A stretch of 64,000 bases of DNA from Phycisphaerae bacterium (GTDB taxonomy: Bacteria > Planctomycetota > Phycisphaerae > UBA1845): NCBI GenBank assembly GCA_024102815.1, contig JAGFJJ010000010.1, positions 62,001-126,000 on the forward strand, given 5' to 3'. Of this stretch, positions 18,585 through 27,147 are shown in pieces. The notes under the pieces are model-generated. The model worked only from the letters and a program-made list of their open reading frames with translations. It was not told where the DNA came from and did no database searches. The translations under genes were made by a program, and so were the position numbers. The stretch's first letter is position 1. Each line of letters starts with the position of its first letter.

Positions 18585-21584
18585 ATGAAATCCGTCATCC
18601 TGCTCGCCGTTTTTGCAGTGCTACCGGAACAGGTCGCACCCCTGGAGCATGTTGCTTCGCTTAATGAAATGTTGCGGAGCCCCGCACGAGTCGCCGTGTC
18701 GTCGGACGGTCAGGTCCTGGTAACTGACCCGTCGCGCCGGCAGATCGTACGATTCGATGCCCTCGGGAATCTGCTTGGTAGCTGGCCGGTGCCCGAGCGC
18801 CCGATCGGCCTCGCCGTGCACCCGGACGGTCGCTACTTCGTCTCCTATCGCGATGAGCCCGGCGTGGGGATCTACGATTCGACGTTCACTCGAATCGGTC
18901 TCCTGGGCGAAGGGCAGCCTCTCGTTGCCTTTACACGTCCGACGGACATCGATGTCGCTACGGACACCGGGAGAATCTATGTCGTCGATTCCGGCGCGGA
19001 TCGCATCTACGGCTTCGAAAGCACGGGCGGCCTGGCACTCATCTTCGGCACCCATGGCGAAGGATTGGGGCAGTTTCAATATCCCAGCGCTATCGCGGTG
19101 GATGAAGAACGCAGTCGTCTGCTCGTCGCGGACCAAGACAACTTCCGCGTCCAGGTGTTCTCGACGTCGGGCCTGCTCCTCGGGCGATTCGGGTTTCGCA
19201 ACAAGTACCTGCCCTCAGGCGGACAAGAGGGCTGGCTGCCTCGCACGCAGGGAATCGCCGTCGACGATCAAGGATACATCTACCTTGCCGACGCGCTGAT
19301 GAACACCGTGCGAATCTTCGCCCCCAATGGCATGGAACTGGGCAAAGTCATTGAGCACGGACAAGCGGCAGGTGCGGTGCGCACACCGTGCGATCTTGCA
19401 TTGAGCCCTGACGGCCAGCGGCTGTATGTCGCCAGCACGAATACTTCTACCGTTGAGATCTTCGCCACGCCCACGCTGCCGGCGCCACGAGGCATGAGTA
19501 TCGAGATTGTCGGCGACGGCCACACGGCAGGAACGAATGACTCGGCCCACGACACGGAATTCCGTCGGACCAAGGAAGCACGGGGCGTGACGAAAGAGAA
19601 AGGGCTGCGGCCCTCTCACGCTGAACCATCTCATGTTGATTCGCTCGCCGACTCCGGGCATACGCCAATCGCTGGATTCGCGGTCCTGTCAAGCTACGAA
19701 GGTCCACACATGATCAACGCAACGGTGATCTGCGGGCGGTGCCACGGGATCGCCGGTCAACCCGGCGGTAACCCCGCGACGCTCGAAGGGCAGATTACAC
19801 TTTGCATGTCCTGTCACAGCAGCGGTGGCCAGGCGATGAGCACACCGCTCAATGCGGCGGATATTATCCACGGGAACGATGGCCCCGGGCGTTCGCATCC
19901 CTGGGGAGTTCCCGCCGTAAACGAAGATTTCGGCTCGACCGGACCCCATGCAGGCGGCGACATGGCGGCCTACCTCGCCTCCGGCGGCCTCATCAAGTGC
20001 GGCACATGCCACGACCAGCACAGCAATGATGCTGGTTCGCCGTATCTGCGGGTCCGCAACACCCGCGGCTCCATGTGCAAGGAGTGCCACACGGGGAGGA
20101 GCGATCACACCCCTGACAGCGCATGGCAACCGAACTGCAATGAATGTCACGCGCCGCACGATTCCTCAAGCTACAATCTGTCGTTGATCGCAACGTCCGT
20201 GGAGAACAGGACGCTGGACATGATGATGCCCGTCGTGTTCACGGCTCGTACGGGTCCCGGAAGCTTCGACGACGGGAATCCCGCCAGCAACGACGGCATC
20301 TGTCAGGTATGCCACACGGCCACCGCCTATCATCGATATGACGGATCATCGGCCGGGCACCACGGAGGTTCCGACTGCACCGCCTGTCACCCGCATGAAG
20401 ACGGCTTCCTGGCAACCGGGGGCGCTTGCGATGCCTGTCACGGCGCTCCGCCGGCAACGGGGGCCCACCTGGCGCACTTCGGCGGAACGGCCGAAGACGC
20501 CAATTACGGTGGCGTCGAGAATCTCTCGCTCCCCGCGTCGCACGTATTTCAATGTGGCAACTGCCACCCACACGCGTCATCGCGGCATCTCAACGGCACC
20601 GTTGAGATTGAACTGTATTATCCTGGAGCCCCGCCCGACAGTCTGAAGGGGCGCAACCCGGCTACAGCGGAATATACGCCGGGGCCCGTTGCGCACACGG
20701 ATGTCAACGGCATCCCCTACTCGTTGGGCTCATGTTCAAATGTCTACTGCCACAGCCAAACCGTCTGGTCGTCGCCCACGCCGATTTCCGCGCCGCTGGT
20801 CGATTCCGGAACGGGATTTCCAATCCTGGATGCAAACGGCAACCTGACCTACGACCCGTATTCCGTAACAGAATCGAGGGATTACGCCGTCGTAAGCTGG
20901 GGAGACTCCGCACTGGGCTGTAATGCCTGCCATCGAAACAACCCTCAGACTTCATTCCCGGATGTTCGAGCGGGCGTGGGAAATTCGCACGGCTGGATCG
21001 ACGACTTCGGCTACGAGGATCTCCACGCATGGAATATGGGGTTCGATCCGCTGACGTGCCGGGTATGTCACTTTGCCACGGTTCAGGACGAGATGACCTG
21101 GGTGCGCGATGCGCAGGATATCACGCATTTCGACGATGCGCCGATTGCCGATAGATCCATTCACGTGAACGGCGCCATTGAAGTCGTTTTCGATCCTGTA
21201 AACCCCGTGGTCTATCCGGCGACGGGCCGCACATATGAGTACAATCTGGCCACTGCTGCATACGATCCTTCGAGCAAGACCTGCTCTAACGTCGGTTGCC
21301 ACCTGAATCAGGCCGCCCCGGAATGGGGCAAGCCCTATCGGTGGTGGGATCCGTTCGAGTGCGACCAATGTCATCAGTACGGCGGACCCTGGCCGCGGGG
21401 TTCGTCGGAGATCGTTCTCGAACAACCGACCATGCATTTTGATCCGATTGAGTTGGAGAAGTCCGCCTCATCGGGCGATCCGGCAATCTGTACGCGCTGC
21501 CACCAGGGACATACCCTCCGTCGCGATCAAGACCCAGCACCCGTGCGGAAGGAAACGCGCTCAACGCTGCGTGACGAGCGATAG
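18585..21584 (+). CDS. NHL beta-propeller fused to 15-haem cytochrome c (CxxCH plus CX4CH type)
   Basis: The 999-residue protein starts with a signal peptide (MKSVILLAVFAVLPEQV). Residues about 30-310 form an NHL-type six-bladed propeller with repeats such as RPTDIDVATDTGRIYVVDSG and RTQGIAVDDQGYIYLADALM. From 383 to 973 there are 13 CxxCH sites and two CX4CH sites: CSNVYCH (717) and CSNVGCH (900). The CX4CH...CxxCH arrangement matches the domain family first described in Geobacter outer cytochromes. It is expected to be periplasmic or surface exposed and to move electrons; the propeller may dock a partner. I chose the ATG at 18585 with GGGAAG upstream rather than the ATG 20 codons earlier because the signal peptide begins there. 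Confidence 0.9.
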   Translation: MKSVILLAVFAVLPEQVAPLEHVASLNEMLRSPARVAVSSDGQVLVTDPSRRQIVRFDALGNLLGSWPVPERPIGLAVHPDGRYFVSYRDEPGVGIYDSTFTRIGLLGEGQPLVAFTRPTDIDVATDTGRIYVVDSGADRIYGFESTGGLALIFGTHGEGLGQFQYPSAIAVDEERSRLLVADQDNFRVQVFSTSGLLLGRFGFRNKYLPSGGQEGWLPRTQGIAVDDQGYIYLADALMNTVRIFAPNGMELGKVIEHGQAAGAVRTPCDLALSPDGQRLYVASTNTSTVEIFATPTLPAPRGMSIEIVGDGHTAGTNDSAHDTEFRRTKEARGVTKEKGLRPSHAEPSHVDSLADSGHTPIAGFAVLSSYEGPHMINATVICGRCHGIAGQPGGNPATLEGQITLCMSCHSSGGQAMSTPLNAADIIHGNDGPGRSHPWGVPAVNEDFGSTGPHAGGDMAAYLASGGLIKCGTCHDQHSNDAGSPYLRVRNTRGSMCKECHTGRSDHTPDSAWQPNCNECHAPHDSSSYNLSLIATSVENRTLDMMMPVVFTARTGPGSFDDGNPASNDGICQVCHTATAYHRYDGSSAGHHGGSDCTACHPHEDGFLATGGACDACHGAPPATGAHLAHFGGTAEDANYGGVENLSLPASHVFQCGNCHPHASSRHLNGTVEIELYYPGAPPDSLKGRNPATAEYTPGPVAHTDVNGIPYSLGSCSNVYCHSQTVWSSPTPISAPLVDSGTGFPILDANGNLTYDPYSVTESRDYAVVSWGDSALGCNACHRNNPQTSFPDVRAGVGNSHGWIDDFGYEDLHAWNMGFDPLTCRVCHFATVQDEMTWVRDAQDITHFDDAPIADRSIHVNGAIEVVFDPVNPVVYPATGRTYEYNLATAAYDPSSKTCSNVGCHLNQAAPEWGKPYRWWDPFECDQCHQYGGPWPRGSSEIVLEQPTMHFDPIELEKSASSGDPAICTRCHQGHTLRRDQDPAPVRKETRSTLRDER

Positions 21585-21717
21585 CGTCTCACTTCGGCAG
21601 CTTGCGGCCGCCGCTACAACTTGCGTACCTGCGCGATGCCTATAAGCTTGCGAGCCCCGGCCTCGAGGACTGGCGACCGGGTCGAGAATCACCGCAGGCC
21701 GGCGTAACGGATCGCGC

Positions 21718-23589
21718 ATGAACAAGGAAAAGATCACACGGCTCGGCCCCGTTGGCAGCACCGCCAACCTCGCGCGGATGCTGCTCAGTTGCACTGCGGT
21801 GGGCCTGATTGCGGGCGGCGGTGCAGCATTGCTTCTGGTCATGCTCCAGGCGGGAACGTCCCTCGGCCTGGGTTTCCTGGCGAACTATTTCCCCGGCACG
21901 GCCGGCAACGAGTCCGTCCCGCCCTACTTGATCTTCGGATCGCTTTTCGCCGGCCCCGAAATCGTTCGATGGATGCTTTTGATTCTGCCCGCGCTCGGCG
22001 GACTTGCCAGCGGCATCATCACGTTCACATTCGCGCCGGAAGCCGAAGGGCACGGCACGGACGCGGCCATCGTCGCCTACCACTTTCGCGACGGGGCGAT
22101 TCGCAAACGGGTGCCGATCATCAAGGCCATCAGTTCCACACTCACGATCGGCTCCGGCGGTTCCGGCGGGCGGGAAGGCCCCATTGCCCAAATCGGCGCG
22201 GGATTCGGATCGGTGCTCGGACAATGGCTCGGCGTTCCGCCTGCGGAACGGCGGATACTCATGGCCGCGGGCCTGGCGGCGGGAATCGGGGCGATCTTTC
22301 ACGCACCGTTGGCTGGCGCGCTCTTTGCGGCCGAGGTGCTCTATCGCGATCCGGATTTCGAGCATGAAGTGCTCGTGCCGTCCTTCATTTCCTCGATCGT
22401 GGCCTACAGCACATTCGGAGGCGTATTCGGATTCGAGCCCCTGTTTCGAGCGCCACCCTTCACCTTCGACTCCGTCGCGCAATTGCTCCCCTACCTCTTC
22501 CTGACGGGCGTGCTGACCGTCGCCGCCATGCTTTTCGTGACGGCCTTCTACGCCGTGCGCGACTTGACCTTCAAGCGCGCCTCGCGAATCCCGAACCACA
22601 TCAAACCGGCCATCGGCGGACTCATCGTCGGGCTCATCGGCTACTTTCTGCCTGAAGCCCTCGGCACCGGTTATGGCGTGGTCCAATCGTGTCTCGACGG
22701 CAACGTCATTGCGCTGCCCACGGCGAGTGTCCTGGGCACGATGCTGCCCGCGAACTGGGGGCCCACGTATGTTACCGTGACCGTTCTCGGGCTGATCGCC
22801 ATTTCCAAGATCGCCACGACTTCCTTCACCATCGGCACGGGCGGCAGCGGCGGCGTGTTCGGACCGGCCATCGTCATCGGCGGGGCGCTCGGCGGCATGA
22901 CGGGCATCATCTGCCAGCATCTCTTTCCCTCGTTGAACATCCAGCCCGGGGCGTTCGCCCTCGTAGGCATGGCCGGCTTTTTTGCCGGCGCCGCGAACAC
23001 GCCGGTGTCCACCATCATCATGGTCAACGAAATGTCGGGGAGCTATCGACTGCTCATCCCATCGATGCTCGTCTGCATCTTGTGCTACATCCTCTGCCGC
23101 CGCTTCACGCTGTATCGCGAGCAATTGCCGTCACGGCTCCACGCCCCCAGCAAGATCGGCAGCATGGCCAATGCCGTGCTCCGCTATGTCACCGTCGGTG
23201 ATATTCTGGAAAGACGGGGCGAACTGGCGCCCGTGCTGCTCCGCGACGAAATGAGCTTTCCGGATGTCCTGGATCGTTATGCCACGTCAGCGCAGGACTG
23301 TTTTCCGGTTGTCGACAAGGAAGGGAAGCTCACCGGGGTCATCGACGGCCGCGATATCCGCAGCATTATTCATCTGGGAACGGTGCCGGAACTCATCATC
23401 GCTCATGACATCGTCCGCCCCGCGATCACGGTGACGCCGGGGGACTCGCTGCTGGCGGCACTCAACAGCCTCATGCGCTCCAATCTCAGCGAACTCGTCG
23501 TCATCCAACCGGACGAAGACGACAAGATCGTGGGCACACTCGGCCAACCCGACATCGTCGCCGCTTACAACCGGCAGCTTCGCACGTGA
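21718..23589 (+). CDS. ClC-family chloride channel/transporter with C-terminal CBS domains
   Basis: The 623-residue protein has the ClC core at about 15-440. The ion-path motifs are GSGGSGGREGP (about 143-153, with the gating Glu in GREGP), GTGGSGGVFGPAIVIGGALG (the GxFxP segment) and GMAGFFAGAANTPVS. After the membrane part, residues about 490-620 form a CBS pair (VTVGDILERRGELAPV and PAITVTPGDSLLAALNSL) that in relatives binds nucleotides and gates transport. It lies 133 bases after the 15-haem gene on the same strand and may be cotranscribed. Whether it is a channel or a Cl-/H+ exchanger cannot be decided. It converges on the 13-haem gene with only six bases between. Confidence 0.9.
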   Translation: MNKEKITRLGPVGSTANLARMLLSCTAVGLIAGGGAALLLVMLQAGTSLGLGFLANYFPGTAGNESVPPYLIFGSLFAGPEIVRWMLLILPALGGLASGIITFTFAPEAEGHGTDAAIVAYHFRDGAIRKRVPIIKAISSTLTIGSGGSGGREGPIAQIGAGFGSVLGQWLGVPPAERRILMAAGLAAGIGAIFHAPLAGALFAAEVLYRDPDFEHEVLVPSFISSIVAYSTFGGVFGFEPLFRAPPFTFDSVAQLLPYLFLTGVLTVAAMLFVTAFYAVRDLTFKRASRIPNHIKPAIGGLIVGLIGYFLPEALGTGYGVVQSCLDGNVIALPTASVLGTMLPANWGPTYVTVTVLGLIAISKIATTSFTIGTGGSGGVFGPAIVIGGALGGMTGIICQHLFPSLNIQPGAFALVGMAGFFAGAANTPVSTIIMVNEMSGSYRLLIPSMLVCILCYILCRRFTLYREQLPSRLHAPSKIGSMANAVLRYVTVGDILERRGELAPVLLRDEMSFPDVLDRYATSAQDCFPVVDKEGKLTGVIDGRDIRSIIHLGTVPELIIAHDIVRPAITVTPGDSLLAALNSLMRSNLSELVVIQPDEDDKIVGTLGQPDIVAAYNRQLRT

Positions 23590-23595
23590 CATTTC

Positions 23596-24849
23596 TCAAC
23601 GGGCGGAAGCGCCATCGGCTCCGTTCGGAAACCGCATCTCTCCCTCGTGGCAATCCGTACACACGGGGGGCCGGTCGTAGCGACCATCTTGGTGGCAGGT
23701 GCTGCAATCAATCTCGGCGTGATTCTCGTCAAGAACCTGCCCCGTGATGGCATGGTCGAACGCGCCGGCATCCCAGGGCTCGTGACAGGCCGAGCACTCT
23801 TTTGAAGGCGCCTCAAACGGAACGTCCGCGTGGCAACTGCGGCACGGCACGCCGGCGTGGTAGGATTTCAACGGCCAACCCGCAACGGTGGCGTGGTCAA
23901 ACAAGCCGCGCAGAGGAGTACCGTCAGGAATGTGGCATTTCTCGCAGCGCCCGGCCGACCGTCCCGCAAGACTCATGTCGTCGCGATGGCATCGCACACA
24001 GGGCGCGTGGTGCTCCACCAGGGTCGAATTCCGGCGCGCCTCGTCACTACGGCTGTGGCAGCGCGCGCAGCTCGACTCCCGATGGCAATCCACGCAGCGA
24101 AGACCGAATCGATCCGCATGCTCTCCGTGTCGGAACAGCACGCGTCCCGACGCTTCCCGATTCGCCGACCCTTCATAGAATTCCCCGGCTGGTGAGGGGA
24201 TGGGTGGATGCATCCGTCCGAGTATCTCTCCGGGGCCGGGTGCCGCCGCCACACGGCTCCCTGCCTTGCGCCGATGGCAGAGTTCGCACGCGCGTTCATC
24301 GCTCCATTCCCGATGACAAGCCAGGCATTGTTGGTGATAGGCGCCGCGCAGCCCCGGAAGATCGACGCTCGTACCGGATGCGGCAGGATCATGGCAGGCT
24401 CGACATGGGGGAGGTGGCTGACCCGCTGATGAATGGTGGTGGCACGTCGCGCACCCGTCGCCCATCTCCGCCTTTTCCGCATGACCACGGTGGTCGAACG
24501 GAACGGGCAGGTAGGTGTTCTCCAGGACTCCCAGAACGATCACGTCACTGACCGCAGCGAGCTCCGCCGTCGGGACGAGATGCCGGGTGCAGGGATTCCG
24601 CAGACATGGGGCCGAATGCTTCGGCGTCTCGCAATAGTGGCAATTGCCACAGTTCGTTGCGTGTTCCTCTGGTTCCGCGACGCTTGTCTCGACGGGAACG
24701 GCGTCCACCTGCGTCTTGTCCTGCGCCAGTGTGGTCGCCGTAGCCGTCAACAAGATGGCCATCGTCGCCGCGAGGCGCAGACACGACCCGCGTGCTCCAC
24801 TCTCGGCTGCGCCGAACGGACCATTGCCCCCCAGAGCCTCAGGCGCCAT
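23596..24849 (-). CDS. Thirteen-haem c-type cytochrome
   Basis: The 417-residue protein has an N-terminal hydrophobic stretch (about 24-43, ending ATTLAQ) consistent with a Sec signal. It then carries 13 CxxCH sites from CGNCH at 67 to CTDCH near 400, spaced roughly every 20-30 residues with many unpaired His residues. This is the expected electron acceptor of the Fe-S/NrfD complex encoded just upstream. Its ATG overlaps the end of the NrfD-like gene by 11 bases, indicating translational coupling, and GGTGAG lies before it. It is the last gene of the minus-strand operon. Its haem density, about one per 32 residues, is that of a molecular wire-type cytochrome. Confidence 0.9.
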   Translation of the reverse strand: MAPEALGGNGPFGAAESGARGSCLRLAATMAILLTATATTLAQDKTQVDAVPVETSVAEPEEHATNCGNCHYCETPKHSAPCLRNPCTRHLVPTAELAAVSDVIVLGVLENTYLPVPFDHRGHAEKAEMGDGCATCHHHSSAGQPPPPCRACHDPAASGTSVDLPGLRGAYHQQCLACHREWSDERACELCHRRKAGSRVAAAPGPGEILGRMHPPIPSPAGEFYEGSANREASGRVLFRHGEHADRFGLRCVDCHRESSCARCHSRSDEARRNSTLVEHHAPCVRCHRDDMSLAGRSAGRCEKCHIPDGTPLRGLFDHATVAGWPLKSYHAGVPCRSCHADVPFEAPSKECSACHEPWDAGAFDHAITGQVLDENHAEIDCSTCHQDGRYDRPPVCTDCHEGEMRFPNGADGASAR

Positions 24850-26080
24850 GTCTCACCGCGCCTTTCTCAATCCTCCGTGGCGCATCCACCACGGAGCGCC
24901 CGCATTCCGGCACGAAATCGACGATCGCCAGATTCATTGCCAGGAAACGCCAGAGCACGATCAGGCCGGCGAGGACCCCGATCGTAAACCCCCACTCGGC
25001 AAGTGATGGAAAATATCGGTATGGCGCCATGAACGGACGGAACCCCAGCCAGTACACGTTGGTTCGATAGAGCACGACTCCGAACATGACCATCAGGCAT
25101 GCTGCGCCCAATGCACGGGGACTACGCAGCACGCGCGATGACATGAGCATGACGAGAGGAACAACGAGTCCGACGCCGACTTCCAGTCCGAAGGCAGCGG
25201 ACACCAACGAGAAATGGCGCAACTCGGCGAAGCTCCCACGAACCAGCAGATCGCCGATCTTAAATGCCAGATACACACCCAGGACAACGGGCAGATAGCT
25301 TGCGAGACGGCTCAGTTGTCGCATGGGCGGCCGCAGTCCCAGTGAAGTCGAGGACCAGAGACATACGAACATCACCGTGGGAATTGCCGCTACGACGGCT
25401 GACATCACGAACAGGAGGGAGAGAATGGGCGTCCACCAGAGCGGATGGAGCTTGGGACCGGCCAGCACCATGACGTGCCCCAGGGAGGATTGGTGCAGGC
25501 AGGAGATCGCAATGCCGAGTATCACCACGCCGATCATCACCGGCTCGAGCAGTTGATACAGAGACCCGCAGATAACGCCCAGCCAGGGATGGCGAACATC
25601 AAAACGAAAGCGCTCGCAGACCACCGGAACGAACTCGAGATACAGCACCGACAGATAGCACATCACGCACATGCCGACCTCGAACAGCGCCGAATTCCCC
25701 TGCCACATGCTCGGAAGAAGCGGATGCCAGATGTTGTAATAACGGCCGAGATCGGCCGCGAGTAGAATGCAGGCGCACGTGTAGCCCAGCAACGCCGTCA
25801 GGAGCGCGGGGCGAACGAGGAAGTGATAGTCCTGGCGATTCAGGACGTAGACAAGGCCCGCCGTAACGAACCCCCCGGCCGCCAGCGCGATGAATGAAAC
25901 GTCCGCGACGATCCAGATACCCCACGGATAGACCTGGTTCATGTTGGTGCTGGCCTGCAGGCCGAACGCAAAACGATAGATCCCGAAGGCCACGCCCAGT
26001 CCTGCCATGAGGAGCAGGATCGCCGTTCCCGGGGTAAGAAACTTAACGCGCGAGAATGTCGGCAGCGCACTGTGGCTCAT
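24839..26080 (-). CDS. HybB/NrfD-type quinone-reactive membrane subunit
   Basis: The 413-residue protein has nine to ten predicted membrane helices. The GIYRFAFGLQASTNMNQVYP and WGIWIVADVSFIALAAGGF region is diagnostic of the HybB branch of the NrfD/PsrC family. Such subunits exchange electrons with menaquinol and pair with a HybA/PsrB-like Fe-S protein; that protein is encoded directly upstream with a 38-base overlap. The start at 26080 (MSHSALPTFSRVKF) was chosen over an upstream frame extension of 32 codons that overlaps the Fe-S gene more deeply and is not membrane-like. The cytochrome gene follows with an 11-base overlap. The complex is therefore Fe-S + NrfD + cytochrome c, resembling Hmc, Qrc or Geobacter Cbc-type modules. 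Confidence 0.88.
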   Translation of the reverse strand: MSHSALPTFSRVKFLTPGTAILLLMAGLGVAFGIYRFAFGLQASTNMNQVYPWGIWIVADVSFIALAAGGFVTAGLVYVLNRQDYHFLVRPALLTALLGYTCACILLAADLGRYYNIWHPLLPSMWQGNSALFEVGMCVMCYLSVLYLEFVPVVCERFRFDVRHPWLGVICGSLYQLLEPVMIGVVILGIAISCLHQSSLGHVMVLAGPKLHPLWWTPILSLLFVMSAVVAAIPTVMFVCLWSSTSLGLRPPMRQLSRLASYLPVVLGVYLAFKIGDLLVRGSFAELRHFSLVSAAFGLEVGVGLVVPLVMLMSSRVLRSPRALGAACLMVMFGVVLYRTNVYWLGFRPFMAPYRYFPSLAEWGFTIGVLAGLIVLWRFLAMNLAIVDFVPECGRSVVDAPRRIEKGAVRHGA

Positions 26081-27077
26081 CGTGGGACTCCTCAAGTCTG
26101 GACACGTCACCATGCACGACCGCGATACGATCCCTGCCGACCTGGCCGTTGTCGCTCGAGGCGGAGTCGACACCAAACGGGATTTCGCGACGGCGCGTGA
26201 GCCATGCGGTCAGCCCCAGGATCGCGCACCACGCCACGGGAGGCATGAAGTGCTTGAACACGCCATGCTGGATCGACTCCGTCAGGCGGGGCCAGGAGCT
26301 TGCCGCGACCGGCGGAAACCCGAGCTGCTCGAACGGAACCGGACTCAAGTACAGCCAGGACGTTCCGCCCGCCTCGAACTCTCCGTAGACATGGTCCACG
26401 TACACGTCGGGCTGGCGGGCAACACGCTCATGTGCCTTGGCAATCAGTTCCTCGCGCCGGCCGTAAATGAGGCACTCTTTCGGACACGCCTGCACACACG
26501 CCGGAATCGTGCCCCCGTTCGCGTGATCCTCATCGAAACAGAATGTGCAACGACGGACGCGCGGGGTGAGCGGCCTGGCGTACTCGTAGGCGGGCATTTC
26601 GAATGGACACGCCACCATGCAGTAGCGACAGCCCATGCACTTCTGCGCGTCGTACGTCACGGGCCCGTCAGGCAGTTTCCGCAGAGCACCCACGAGGCAC
26701 GCGGATACACATGCCGGATCGACACAGTGCATGCAATTTTGCTTTACATACACGGCCGAAGTTCCGTCATCGTGGTTGAAGGTGCGTCTGTTGACGACGG
26801 TGAAGGAATCGGGACCGGGACGACGAGCTTGCTCGAACAGGGACTGGTCTTCCAGTTCCTCGGGATCAATCTCGGGAAGGCCGTTGGCTTTTGCGCAGGC
26901 CGCCTCGCAGCGCCGACAGCCGCTGCATCGGACCACGTCCACCAGCACTCCCATGGCCTGCGGTGCCGCCTCAATGTGCGAAGATGAATTCGCCCGCGCC
27001 GGTGAGGCGGCTACTGCAAGCCCCCCCGATCCAATCGCCACCGCCCTGCGAAGAAACGCTCGCCGATCAGGATCCAT
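26043..27077 (-). CDS. HybA-like four-cluster [4Fe-4S] protein with Tat signal and C-terminal anchor
   Basis: The 344-residue protein begins MDPDRRAFLRRAVAIGSG, a twin-arginine signal ending near ASPARA. Four cysteine groups bind Fe-S clusters: CSGCRRCEAAC, CMHCVDPACVSAC, CMGCRYCMVACPF and CTFC with CVQACPKE. A hydrophobic helix near residues 280-300 (PPVAWCAILGLTAWL) anchors the C-terminus, as in HybA. The protein should sit on the periplasmic face and relay electrons between the NrfD-like subunit and the cytochrome. The ATG at 27077 is chosen because it opens the Tat signal. It starts 70 bases after the AcfC-DsrE gene and overlaps the NrfD-like gene by 38 bases. Confidence 0.9.
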   Translation of the reverse strand: MDPDRRAFLRRAVAIGSGGLAVAASPARANSSSHIEAAPQAMGVLVDVVRCSGCRRCEAACAKANGLPEIDPEELEDQSLFEQARRPGPDSFTVVNRRTFNHDDGTSAVYVKQNCMHCVDPACVSACLVGALRKLPDGPVTYDAQKCMGCRYCMVACPFEMPAYEYARPLTPRVRRCTFCFDEDHANGGTIPACVQACPKECLIYGRREELIAKAHERVARQPDVYVDHVYGEFEAGGTSWLYLSPVPFEQLGFPPVAASSWPRLTESIQHGVFKHFMPPVAWCAILGLTAWLTRRREIPFGVDSASSDNGQVGRDRIAVVHGDVSRLEESHDEPQCAADILAR

Positions 27078-27147
27078 GGGAAACACAGCCTTTCTTGCGT
27101 CATCGATCTTGCCATGCTCCGGTGAGCGAATTGAACTGCTCGCCGGA

